Below are positions 25,944 to 35,700 of a stretch of DNA of 64,000 bases, in pieces. The first letter of the stretch is position 1. Each line of letters begins with the position of its first letter. A program made the translations under genes and the position numbers. Location: contig JAKFFF010000053.1 in NCBI GenBank assembly GCA_036677145.1, positions 22,783 to 86,782 on the forward strand, given 5' to 3'. Below the pieces are notes generated by a model, which was given only the letters and a program-made list of their open reading frames with translations, did no database searches and had not been told where the DNA came from. The DNA is from CADEED01 sp036677145 (GTDB lineage: Bacteria; Pseudomonadota; Gammaproteobacteria; Steroidobacterales; Steroidobacteraceae).

Positions 25944-28178
25944 TCAACGCGTCTCGAACACCAGCACTTCGTGATCCGCGATCCGCGGAATCTCCACTTC
26001 ATGCCAGCCGGCGCTCCAGCGTTGCGTGAGCGGCTGCTCGTTCACGAGAGCACGCGCGCGCGGGGCTTTCTTCAAATGGGACAGGTTCACGCGCAGGTGT
26101 ACCGGCCCCGTGGGCACCAGTTCCTGCACGGGCGTGCGCCAGGTATTCGGATTGTTGAGGTTCACGAGGTGCAGGACGATGGCACCACCGCGGGCGCGGA
26201 ACAGCCGGCAGTCGATCAGGCCCGGAGCCGTCACTTCGAGTGGCAGATCCCCGCGCAGGCACCAGCGCGCGAGCGACGCCAGCAGATCGCCATGATCGGG
26301 AAGCTGGTCGTGGGCGAAACGCCGGTCGATGTCCGCCGGTAGATAGGCAACGCGCGCGCCGGCCGGCTGCTCGGAGCAGATCAGGCCCGGGATGTGCGTC
26401 TCGGGGGTCCGCATCCAGACGTCTTCGGGTGGCGAAAGCGGCAGCGCGGGAACGAAGGTGAGGGCGGGCGCGCCCGGCAGGGTCAAGGTCAATTCTTCCA
26501 GCGTGCCGCCGAATGCCAGCAGGTCCGTGTCGGCGAAACCGCGCAGCGTTTCGTGGCGCTGATCCACCGCGCGCGGCAATCTCAGGTAAGTCTGCGACCA
26601 CGCATGGGCCTGCGCGGTGCGCCGCGCGGGATCGCGCCACGCATGTCCCGCGGGCACGCTCGCGCCGAGCAGGTCGCCGAGCGCGAGATCCTTGCGCACG
26701 CGTCCGGCTTCATCACACAGCGAACTCATGCCCGTGACCAGCAAACTGCCGCCGGCGGCGACGAAGCGGCGGATGCCCGCGACCTGCGCATCGGACAACG
26801 CGGCCAGGTTCGGCAGGATCAGTAGTTTGATCCCGAGCTCCTTCGTCACCCGTTCGATGTCGTCGGCGTGTACGGGAACGGCGGGTATGCGCGCGCGCAC
26901 CAGCGCCTGCGCGCAGCCGTTCCACGGATCGTCGACCAGCGCGCCGCCATCGTCGCGGCCGAAAAAATCCATGTTCCGCTGCGACCACACGAGCCCCACA
27001 TTGGCGACCGGCCGGCGATCGACCAGATAATGTTCGTGCTTCTCGTGCCAGCGCCACAACGGCTCGGCGGTCGCGAACATGCGGCGGTCTTCCTGCACGG
27101 CGCCGAGGTGATGCCACCAGGGCTGCACGCCGCCCGCGAATCCGGACACCACCCACAGGCGCGCCTCCGCCACGGGCTTGGTGGCGAGCCGGAAGTTGTG
27201 CTCGCCCAGGTGGTACATCGCCATGCTTTCGGGGATGAGCTTGTCCCAGCCGCCGACACTGTGCAGCCGCAATCCCGTCTCGGCATTGTGCGCGAAGCCT
27301 TCGTCGTCGAAGCGGCGCTGGTGGTCGAGCATGATGAGTTCGGTGCGCCGGAAGACTTCGCGATCGTCGCGGAACACGCGCGCCTGGTAATTCAAACTAC
27401 CCGACATCATGCCGATCCACAGGCAGTTGGCGCCGCCGGCGGCGCGGGTGATGCGGTTGAACTCGTCCCAGATCTCGAGGCGCCGCGCGTAGTTCCACAG
27501 GATCCATTCGCGGTAGAGAGGATCGTCCCAGTTCACGGCACGCGGCAGCGCGGCGCCCGTCCGTGCGCGGAATGATTTCTCGCAATTGGCGCAGAAGCAG
27601 GGCTGATGCCGCTGCGGGCCGTTCCAGTTGTTGTCGGTGACGCCGTCGGGACGGTAGCCGCTCACGATCTCGCGCAGGATGGCCGGCAGGTACTCGCGGT
27701 AGTAAGGCCCGTTGACGCAGGCGACGTACAGGTTCGTGACCACGTAAGGCTTGCCGTTCGCGTCGTGCGCGAACCAGTCCGGATGCGCGCGATGGAACTC
27801 TTCATGCGCGCGGTTCGAGTCCATGCGCGCGAATACGGCGAGCCCATCCTCGCGCGCGGCGCGCGTGAGCTCACCGAGCAGATCGCGCTCGCCGAGCTCG
27901 CGTGCGCGGCGATGAAACGGCACCTTCGTCGGGTAGTAAGCCACGATGCCGCCAGCATTGAGCACGACGCCCTGCACGCGCGTGCGCTTCCAGTGCGCGC
28001 GCCAGAAATCGACGTCGATGCGCGCCGGGTCGATCTCGGTGAGATTGGTCTGGCCCCAGCGCAGCGTGCGCTCGTGCCACGGGCGCGCCTCCGGCGCGGC
28101 CGCCCCAGTGGCCGGCAGCGCCGCCGCGACCAGGCCCGCGCCGCCCGCCTTGAGGAGGTCGCGGCGCGAAACGCTCAG
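25944..28178 (-). CDS. Tat-exported glycoside-hydrolase-like protein (HypGH6 with trimerisation domain)
   Basis: The protein is about 744 residues. A Tat signal (SRRDLLKAGGAG) starts it. Residues 40-400 resemble the hypothetical glycosyl hydrolase 6 TIM barrel (DGVTDNNWNGPQRHQPCFC, CANCEKSFRARTG), then a beta-galactosidase-trimerisation-like Rossmann domain (GGSLLVTGMSSLCDEAG). No ATG, GTG or TTG fits between the open frame and the Tat motif; the best start is a CTG at 28178 with GGAAGGG 8 bases upstream, overlapping the stop of the upstream gene (CTGA). Function: likely an exported glycosidase, substrate unknown. Coupling to a molybdenum hydroxylase is odd. Confidence 0.7.
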   Translation of the reverse strand: MSVSRRDLLKAGGAGLVAAALPATGAAAPEARPWHERTLRWGQTNLTEIDPARIDVDFWRAHWKRTRVQGVVLNAGGIVAYYPTKVPFHRRARELGERDLLGELTRAAREDGLAVFARMDSNRAHEEFHRAHPDWFAHDANGKPYVVTNLYVACVNGPYYREYLPAILREIVSGYRPDGVTDNNWNGPQRHQPCFCANCEKSFRARTGAALPRAVNWDDPLYREWILWNYARRLEIWDEFNRITRAAGGANCLWIGMMSGSLNYQARVFRDDREVFRRTELIMLDHQRRFDDEGFAHNAETGLRLHSVGGWDKLIPESMAMYHLGEHNFRLATKPVAEARLWVVSGFAGGVQPWWHHLGAVQEDRRMFATAEPLWRWHEKHEHYLVDRRPVANVGLVWSQRNMDFFGRDDGGALVDDPWNGCAQALVRARIPAVPVHADDIERVTKELGIKLLILPNLAALSDAQVAGIRRFVAAGGSLLVTGMSSLCDEAGRVRKDLALGDLLGASVPAGHAWRDPARRTAQAHAWSQTYLRLPRAVDQRHETLRGFADTDLLAFGGTLEELTLTLPGAPALTFVPALPLSPPEDVWMRTPETHIPGLICSEQPAGARVAYLPADIDRRFAHDQLPDHGDLLASLARWCLRGDLPLEVTAPGLIDCRLFRARGGAIVLHLVNLNNPNTWRTPVQELVPTGPVHLRVNLSHLKKAPRARALVNEQPLTQRWSAGWHEVEIPRIADHEVLVFETR

Positions 28179-30433
28179 ACCGAGAACCCTTCCTTCGTCA
28201 GCGGCAACGTGCGCACGCGGTGTCCGATCGCCGCGTAGATCGCGTTGCAGATCGCGGGTGCGACCGGCGGCAACGCCGGCTCGCCCACGCCGGTCGGCGG
28301 GTTGTCGCTCTGGATGAAGTGCACCTCGACCTTCGGCTGGTTCGCGATGCGCAGGATCGGGTACTGGTGGAAGTTCGACTGCTCCACGCGGCCGTTTTCC
28401 ATCGTGATCTCCAGGCCCATCATCGTGCTGAAGCCGTCGGTGACGCCGCCCTCGCACTGGTTGTTCGAGCCGCTCATGTTCACGATCGGACCGATGTCGC
28501 CCACGACCACCATGCGATGCACGCGCAGCTTCTTGTTTGCGTCGACGCTCACCTCGGCGACTTCGGCGAAGTGGCCGGCGTGGCTGAAATGAAACGCGAG
28601 TCCCAGGCCGTGACCTTCGGGCAGTTTGCGTCCCCAACCAGCCTTCTCGCAGGCGAGCTTGATGACGTCGGCCGCGCGGCCGGTGTTGAGTCCGCCTTCG
28701 AGCAGCCGCGGCTCGCCCATCACTTCGAGCAGGAAGTCGCGATGGTCGCGGCCCGCGGCCGCTGAAAGTTCATGCAGGAAGCTCTGGATGACCCAGGCGA
28801 CCGAACAGGAACGCGGCGCGCGCCACGGCCCGCAGGGCGTCTTCAGCGGCAGCATCGTCTGCGTGAGCTGGTAGTTAGTCAGGTTCTGCGCCGGGAACTC
28901 CTGCTCGGGCAGGTTGCCGCCGCTCACCGGGTTGGTGCCGTCGGTGGTGAACGTGATGAAGTGATTGCGCCAGGCGACCAGCTTGCCGGCCGCATCGAGC
29001 CCACCCGCGAGCGCATGGAAACCGCCCGGGCGGAAGAAGTCCTGGGTCATGTCCTGCTCGCGCGTCCAGACCAGCTTCACGGGGCCAGCAAAACGCTGCG
29101 CGATCGCGCCAGCTTCGCAGACGTAATCGTTCATGAGCCGCCGGCCGAATCCGCCGCCGACGCGTGTCTGGTTGATCTTGACCTTCTCCACGGGCACGCC
29201 GAGCGCGCCTGCGACCGTCGTCAAGGCGCGGTCGGCCGTTTGCGTGGGCGCCCAGAACTCGATGATGCCGTCGTGGCTCCACGCGGTGCAGTTCTGCGGC
29301 TCGAGCGGCGCATGCGAGACGAATTGATAGGTGTAGTACGACTCGACGGTTTTCGCCGCGGCCTTCAGCGCCTCGGGGGTCGCGCCTTTCGCGACGGTGG
29401 TCGTTGCGCCAACCGGTTGTTTGCCGAGTTCGCCGGCGCGTTTCACGAGCTCGCTCCAGCTGTCCTTCGAAGCGGCGGATTCGTCCCAGTCGACGCGCAG
29501 TTTCTTGCGCGCCTCGAACGCGGCCCAGGTGGTGTCCGCGACGATCGCGACACCCGGCATTACTTCGGTGGTCTTGCCATTACCCTCGATGACGAACGCA
29601 TCGCGCACGCCGGGAAGCTTCTTGATCTCATCGAGATTCGCCGCGCGCACCTTTCCGCCCACGGCGGGACACTTCTCGTACACCGCGAACTTCATGCCCG
29701 GCAGCGTCTGGTCGATGCCGAACAGCGGCTTGCCGGTGACGACCTTGCGATTCTCGACGCCGGTGTACCACTTGCCTAACAAGCGATACTCGCCGCGTTC
29801 CTTCAGTTTCACCGTCGCAGCGTCTGGAACCGGCAGCGTCGCGGCCTTCGCGGCCAGCGCCCCGTAGCCGAGCTTGCGATTGCCGTGCAGCACCGCGCTG
29901 TCGCGCGTGGTGCATTCCGCGGCGGGTACGTTCCAGGTGGCCGCGGCCGCGGACACGAGCATCGAACGCGCCACGGCGCCGGCCTTGCGCAGCTGATCCC
30001 AGCTCGACGGGATCGAACGCGAGCCGCCCGCGCTCTGGTTGCCGAACACCGCCGGATTCACCGCGGCCTGTTCGACGACGACGTCCGACCATTTCGCATC
30101 GAGCTCTTCGGCGATGATCAACGGGAACGCGGTCTTTATGCCCTGGCCGATCTCGGGGCCCTTGTTGTAGATGAGGATCGTGCCGTCACGGCCGATCTTG
30201 ATGAACGCATTCGGCACGAAATCTTTTGCGCTGGCAGCCGCGGCGCCTTCGGCCGGTGTGCCCGTGCAGAACGCGAGCACCAACCCGCCACCGGCGAGGC
30301 CGGTGAGCTTGAGAAAGCCGCGGCGGTCGACCGTCATGCGCGCCGCGGGCGCGGTGCTTTCACCTTCCATCTCGCGAATGATCTCGCGCAGATATTCGTC
30401 GGCGGAGACCGGATCCCGGGTGCGCGCGTTCAT
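28175..30433 (-). CDS. Molybdenum hydroxylase large subunit (isoquinoline 1-oxidoreductase-like)
   Basis: The protein is 752 residues. A Tat signal (DRRGFLKLTGLAGGG, about residues 36-50) indicates export with cofactor. The xanthine-dehydrogenase-family molybdopterin fold is seen in GPEIGQGIKT, AGGSRSIPSSWDQLRKAGA, RVGGGFGRRL, CGPWRAPRSCS and the terminal GVGEPALPPVAPAI. The Tat signal and split organisation with a small 2Fe-2S partner are typical of the IorB group, which hydroxylates N-heterocycles or aldehydes. Its ATG overlaps the iron-sulfur gene stop (ATGA). Confidence 0.9.
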   Translation of the reverse strand: MNARTRDPVSADEYLREIIREMEGESTAPAARMTVDRRGFLKLTGLAGGGLVLAFCTGTPAEGAAAASAKDFVPNAFIKIGRDGTILIYNKGPEIGQGIKTAFPLIIAEELDAKWSDVVVEQAAVNPAVFGNQSAGGSRSIPSSWDQLRKAGAVARSMLVSAAAATWNVPAAECTTRDSAVLHGNRKLGYGALAAKAATLPVPDAATVKLKERGEYRLLGKWYTGVENRKVVTGKPLFGIDQTLPGMKFAVYEKCPAVGGKVRAANLDEIKKLPGVRDAFVIEGNGKTTEVMPGVAIVADTTWAAFEARKKLRVDWDESAASKDSWSELVKRAGELGKQPVGATTTVAKGATPEALKAAAKTVESYYTYQFVSHAPLEPQNCTAWSHDGIIEFWAPTQTADRALTTVAGALGVPVEKVKINQTRVGGGFGRRLMNDYVCEAGAIAQRFAGPVKLVWTREQDMTQDFFRPGGFHALAGGLDAAGKLVAWRNHFITFTTDGTNPVSGGNLPEQEFPAQNLTNYQLTQTMLPLKTPCGPWRAPRSCSVAWVIQSFLHELSAAAGRDHRDFLLEVMGEPRLLEGGLNTGRAADVIKLACEKAGWGRKLPEGHGLGLAFHFSHAGHFAEVAEVSVDANKKLRVHRMVVVGDIGPIVNMSGSNNQCEGGVTDGFSTMMGLEITMENGRVEQSNFHQYPILRIANQPKVEVHFIQSDNPPTGVGEPALPPVAPAICNAIYAAIGHRVRTLPLTKEGFSV

Positions 30434-30912
30434 GCCGATTTCCCTTTCGCGAGTTTGTCAGCCGCGGTGTGCACCGCCGCGCGAATGCGTTGGTAGGTCC
30501 CGCAGCGGCAGATGTTGCCCGCCATGGCCGCGTCGATGTCGGCATCGCTCGGCTGCGGTGTCTTCGCGAGCAGCGCCGCCGCCGACATGAGCTGGCCCGC
30601 CTGGCAATAGCCGCACTGCGGCACGTCGTGTTCGATCCAGGCTTCCTGCAGCGGGTGAAGCTTCGACTCGGAAGGCGCGAGTCCTTCGATGGTGGTGATG
30701 GCCTGGCCGACGACGGTGCTCACCGGTGTGGAGCAGGCGCGGATCGGGTTGCCATCGGCGTGCACTGTGCATGCGCCACACAGCGCCATGCCGCAGCCGA
30801 ATTTCGTGCCCGTCAATCCGAGCGAATCGCGCAGGACCCAGAGCAACGGCGTGTTCGGGTCGACGTCGGTGGAAACTTCCTTGCCGTTGATGCGCAGTTT
30901 CAAAGCGGCCAT
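30430..30912 (-). CDS. 2Fe-2S subunit of molybdenum hydroxylase (IorA-like)
   Basis: The protein is 160 residues. The plant-type cluster motif GCGMALCGACTVH and the C-terminal cluster QCGYCQAGQ ... CRCGTYQRI give the two [2Fe-2S] sites of this family. It passes electrons from the molybdopterin subunit. GAGG precedes the ATG by 7 bases. It starts 83 bases after the allophanate hydrolase gene on the same strand, so it could be the tail of that operon or a separate unit. Confidence 0.92.
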   Translation of the reverse strand: MAALKLRINGKEVSTDVDPNTPLLWVLRDSLGLTGTKFGCGMALCGACTVHADGNPIRACSTPVSTVVGQAITTIEGLAPSESKLHPLQEAWIEHDVPQCGYCQAGQLMSAAALLAKTPQPSDADIDAAMAGNICRCGTYQRIRAAVHTAADKLAKGKSA

Positions 30913-30995
30913 GCGACGTCCTCAAGATAAAGGGTGCGCCCGATCCTATCGGCGCATCGTGACCACGGCAATCTCAAACAGACTGTTGCGCGGGC

Positions 30996-32795
30996 TTATC
31001 GCGACGAAGCGAGGTATTGCCGCCATCCGCCGAGCGCGCTGATGTCCGCGGCGCCTTCGGTGCCGATCGGCTCGCACAGAAAACCGCAAACCGCGCTGCC
31101 GTCCTCGAGCTTCACCTTGCCGATACCGAGCGGTGCGGGTATCCCTGAGACGAACGAGCCGAAGGATTCCGTGGGCACGCGCCACACCTCGACATCGATC
31201 GCGAAGCCATTCTCTTTCACCTGCACGAGGCCGGGCCGGAACGGCGGGCCGCCCGGGAGCGCATAAAAACGATACACCGGCGCCGTGCGTGTCACCGCGA
31301 TACGCCACGCGCCGCGTTCGAGCAGTTGTTTGTTGAGCGGCAACCCGGACATGTGCGCGCCGCAGACCATGACATCGATGGTGTCCGTGTTGTCAGCGAC
31401 CGGTTCGGCCGCCGGCAATGGAAGTTTCGTCGCGCCCAGGGTCGTGACGCCGGCGCGTTGCAGGCGCGCGCCGAGCGCGAGCAGTTCGACGTCGTTCCAC
31501 GCCGGCGCGATCAATGTGACGCCAAACGGCAGACCCGCCGGGGTGAATCCCGCGGGCACGGCGACCGCGGCCAGGTCCATGAGATTCACGAAATTCGTGT
31601 AGCGCCCGAGTGTGCTGTTGAGCCGGATCGGATCCGCGGTTTCCTCGTCGATGCGGTAGTGAGTCCCGGCGGTGGGCAGCAGCAGCACATCGGCCTTCTC
31701 CCAGATCGGCTGCGCGCGGCGGATCAGTTCTTTCAGGCGATACGACGCGCGGAAGGCGTCGCGTGCGGTCGGGCTCGCGCCGCCCTCGATGATGCGCCGC
31801 GTGACCTCGAGCATCGCTTCGGGTTTCGATTCGAGCAGCGACTGGGTCGCGAGATAACGTTCCGCCACCCATGGGCCTTCGTACAACAGGCGCGCGGCAT
31901 CGAGCAGCGGTTCGATGTCGACCTCGATCGCCTCGCCGCCGAGTGCGCGCAGGCGCTCGATGCTCGCGCCGAACAATTGCTCGTAGGCTGTGTTGCCGAA
32001 GAACTCGAGCGCGGATGCGGGCACCGCGAAGCGGAACGTCGCGCCGCGTGCCCAGCCAGGCCGCGTCGCGGACTGAGCACCGCGAGAGAACGCGTCGCCG
32101 CCGTCGAATTTCGCCGCGACGGAACGCACGAGCGCGGCGTCTTCCGCGGTGAGCGTGAAGAGGGACATCACATCGAGGGAGCGGCACGCGGGCACCACGC
32201 CGCGCATGCTCAGCAGTCCCAACGTCGGTTTGTAGCCGACGAGATTGTTGAATGCCGCGGGCACGCGCCCGGATCCGGCGGTATCCGTGCCGAGCGAGAA
32301 GCTCGCGAGTCCCAGCGCAACGGCCACCGCCGAGCCGCTCGAAGATCCGCCGCTCAGGTAGTTGGGGTCGAACGCGTTGCGGCAGGCGCCGTACGGGGAC
32401 CGGGTCCCGACCAGCCCGGTGGCGAACTGGTCGAGGTTGGTCTTGCCGAGCGGAATCGCGCCCGCATCGATCAGCGCCTGCACCACCGGAGACGACGCTT
32501 CAGGTAGATAGGAGAAAGCGGGGCACGCGGCAGTGGTCGGTACGCCGGCGAGATCGATGTTGTCCTTGATGGCGAAAGGAATGCCGTACAGCGGCAACGA
32601 ACCCGGCGCGACCTGCGCGAGCGCGCGGGCGCGCGCCCGCAGCGCATCGTCGTCGATCGGGTGAATCCAGATGTTGTGCGATGTGAATTCGCGGCGCCGT
32701 TCGATCAACGACTCGACCAGCGCGAGCGGGGTGAGCGTCCCGGCGCGATAGGCGCGCGACAATGTGCCGATGCTGAGGTCGAGAGGAGTGTTCAT
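30996..32795 (-). CDS. atzF: Allophanate hydrolase
   Basis: The protein is 599 residues. The amidase-signature domain carries Lys77 (FAIKDN), the serine-rich loop SGGSSSGSA (cis-Ser near 151-152) and nucleophile Ser175 (TAGSGR). Residues about 480-599 form the AtzF-type C-terminal domain (VMVCGAHMSGLPLN, GIGKVKLEDGS), which distinguishes allophanate hydrolase from generic amidases. It turns allophanate into two ammonia and two CO2. Its ATG overlaps the carboxylase stop (ATGA). It is the final step whether the pathway starts from urea or from guanidine. Confidence 0.95.
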   Translation of the reverse strand: MNTPLDLSIGTLSRAYRAGTLTPLALVESLIERRREFTSHNIWIHPIDDDALRARARALAQVAPGSLPLYGIPFAIKDNIDLAGVPTTAACPAFSYLPEASSPVVQALIDAGAIPLGKTNLDQFATGLVGTRSPYGACRNAFDPNYLSGGSSSGSAVAVALGLASFSLGTDTAGSGRVPAAFNNLVGYKPTLGLLSMRGVVPACRSLDVMSLFTLTAEDAALVRSVAAKFDGGDAFSRGAQSATRPGWARGATFRFAVPASALEFFGNTAYEQLFGASIERLRALGGEAIEVDIEPLLDAARLLYEGPWVAERYLATQSLLESKPEAMLEVTRRIIEGGASPTARDAFRASYRLKELIRRAQPIWEKADVLLLPTAGTHYRIDEETADPIRLNSTLGRYTNFVNLMDLAAVAVPAGFTPAGLPFGVTLIAPAWNDVELLALGARLQRAGVTTLGATKLPLPAAEPVADNTDTIDVMVCGAHMSGLPLNKQLLERGAWRIAVTRTAPVYRFYALPGGPPFRPGLVQVKENGFAIDVEVWRVPTESFGSFVSGIPAPLGIGKVKLEDGSAVCGFLCEPIGTEGAADISALGGWRQYLASSR

Positions 32796-35700
32796 GTATT
32801 CACCGGGCGTACCGTGAGCAGCGTGTCGCCGGCGCTGGCGCCGGTTCCCGCCTTCTGATGAATCGAAACGATCGTGCCGGCGCCTTCGGCCAGGACCGCG
32901 ATTTCCATTTTCATCGCCTCCATGACGACGAGCGTGTCGCCTTTCTGCACCTGCTGGCCGGCGGCAACCTTGATCTGCCACACGCTGCCGGAAACCGGCG
33001 AGGTGACCGCTATGCAGTCGTCGGGCAGCGCCGGTGGCGCCGACCTTATGGAGGACTCGATGACCGGAGTTTCGGCGACGCCCGCGATGCGCCAACGTTC
33101 GCGCTCGGCCTCGAATGCATCACGTTGCCCGCGGCGGAAGGCGTCGATCGACGCGCGCTCCTTGTCCAGGAAGCCGAGGTATTCGCCCAGGTCGAGGTGC
33201 GACTCCTCGATGCGCAGCGGATGACGTCCATATGGAAATCCATTGCGCAGCTCGAGCAATTCTTCGGCGCTCACCGGATAGAAGCGGATCTGGTCGAAGA
33301 AGCGCAGCAGCCACTGCCGGCCGCCGCGGAAGTCTTCGGTCTGCCGGTAGCGGTTCCACATCTGCACGGTGCGGCCGACGAACTGGTAACCGCCGGGACC
33401 TTCCATGCCGTACACACATAGATAGGCGCCGCCGATGCCGACGGCGTTCTCCGGGGTCCAGGTGCGCGCCGGGTTGTACTTCGTCGTGACGAGCCGGTGG
33501 CGCGGATCGAGCGGAGTCGCGACCGGCGCGCCGAGATACACATCGCCCAGGCCCATGACCAGGTAGCTCGCGCCAAACACGATGTCGCGCACCGCCTCGC
33601 GCGAGGCGAGGCCATTGATGCGCCGGATGAACTCGATGTTGTCCGGGCACCAGGGCGCATCGGCGCGCACGGATTGATAACGCTCCGTCGCGAGCTGGGT
33701 GGCCGGGTCGTCCCAGGACAAGGGCAGGTGCACGATGCGGCTCGGCAGACGCATGTCATCGACACTCGGAAGTTTTTCGATCGCGGCCATCAGCCGCTCG
33801 AGCACGGCGCCTTCGGAGATCCGCGCCGAATCGAAATGAATCTGCAGCGAGCGGATGCCGGGCGTGAGATCGATGAACGTCGATTCGCGGCGCGCATTGA
33901 GCTGCTCGAGCAGCGCCTGTACCTGGAAGCGCAACACGAGATCGAGCACCGGCGGGCCGAACTCCACCAGCAGATTGCTCTCGCCCGCGCGGCGCACGCA
34001 GATCTCCGCGTGGTTGGCGGAGGCGGGCACGGTGTGCACGATCGAAGGATTGCTGCGCGAGTGCTGGGGCGCGGCGGGCCTGAAGCGCGTGAATCTCAGT
34101 TTGTCGCCGGGACGCAGCTGGCCGATCTTCCACAGGTCGTCGTCGATGATGGTCACGGGACAGACGAAGCCGCCGAGGCTCGGCCCGTCGGGTCCGAGAA
34201 TCACCGGCATGTCACCGGTGAAGTCGACGCTGCCGATCGCGTAGGCGTTGTCGTGGATGTTCGACGGATGCAGGCCCGCTTCGCCGCCGTCGCTGCGGGC
34301 CCAGGTGGGTTTTGGGCCGATGAGCCGCACGCCGGTGCGGCTGGAGTTGTAGTGCACTTCCCACTCGGTCGCGAAGAATGTCTTCATGTCTTCGGCGGTG
34401 AAGAAGTCGGGCGCGCCATGCGGGCCATCCGTGACCGCCATGTACCAGGTGTGTCCGTACACGGGCCGTTCGCCGGCCGGAATCGGCGCGCAGCCATCGA
34501 GCCCATCGTCGAACGAGGCATCGCGACGCAGGCGTAACACGTCGCCGGTGCGCAGCGCGCGGCCGCCGTGTCCGCCGAATTGACCGAGCGTGAAAGTCGA
34601 GCGGCTGCCAAGGTACTCGGGCAGATCGAATCCGCCGCGCACCGCCAGATACGCGCGCTGGCCGGCGCCGCGGATCTTGCCGAGCGCGAGCACGCTGCCG
34701 CGTTTTACCGCCAGCGGTCGCCAGAACTCGACCGCGACTCCATCGAGCGTCGCGTCCATGGCCGCGCCCGCGAGCGCGATCGCCGCGTCGGCGTCGAAGC
34801 GCAGCGTCGCGCCCGTGACCGTCATCTCGAGCGCGGCGGCGCCGGGCTCATTGCCGACCATGCGGTTCGCGAAGCGCAGCGCCAGCGAATCCATCGGTCC
34901 CGACGGAGGTACGCCCACGTCCCACAGGCCCTGGCGACCCGGCCAGTCCTGGATGGTAGTTAGAGTGCCGGGCGCCAGGACCTCGATGCTGGGCAGGCGC
35001 AGCGTGTGTTGCGCCAGCATGCCGGTGGTCTGCTCGCCGGCGGCGAACGTGGGGTGCTTCAGGATCGAAACCAGGTAGGGCAGGTTGGTCTCGATGCCGT
35101 CGATGCGTGAGCCCGTCAACGCGCGCACCAGGTTCGCGGCCGCCTGCTCGCGTGTCGCGCCATGCGCGATCACCTTCGCGAGCATCGGGTCGTAATACCC
35201 GCTCACCTCCGTGCCGGCCTCTATCCAGCCATCGACGCGGATGCCGTCCCGGCCGGATGCCGGTAGTTTGACCTGCGTGAGCAGGCCGCTCGCCGGCCGG
35301 AAGTTGCGCGCCGGATCCTCGGCGTAGATGCGCGCCTGTATCGCGTGGCCACGTGGCGCATGTTCGTACGCGCGCAGATCGGGCGGCGCGCCGGCGGCCG
35401 TGCGGATCATCCATTCGACCAGATCGATGCCGCCGACTTCTTCGGTTACACCGTGTTCGACCTGCAATCTCGTGTTCACTTCGAGGAAGTAGAACCGCGC
35501 GTTGTCGACGTCGTAGACGAATTCGACGGTGCCCGCGGAGCGATATCCCACGGCCGCTCCGAGTTTCGCCGCGGCGGCGTGCAGCTCGCGGCGCGCCATC
35601 CCGGTGAGATTCGGCGCCGGAGATTCCTCGATGACTTTCTGGTTGCGCCGCTGCACCGAGCAGTCGCGTTCGCCGAGTGCGATGACGGTGCCGCGGCCAT

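Noticed and set aside
28179..28637. N-terminal extension of the glycoside-hydrolase-like protein into the molybdenum subunit gene
   Set aside because: The extra 153 residues are low-complexity Arg-rich sequence read from the other gene's DNA, and the Tat signal needs to be N-terminal.
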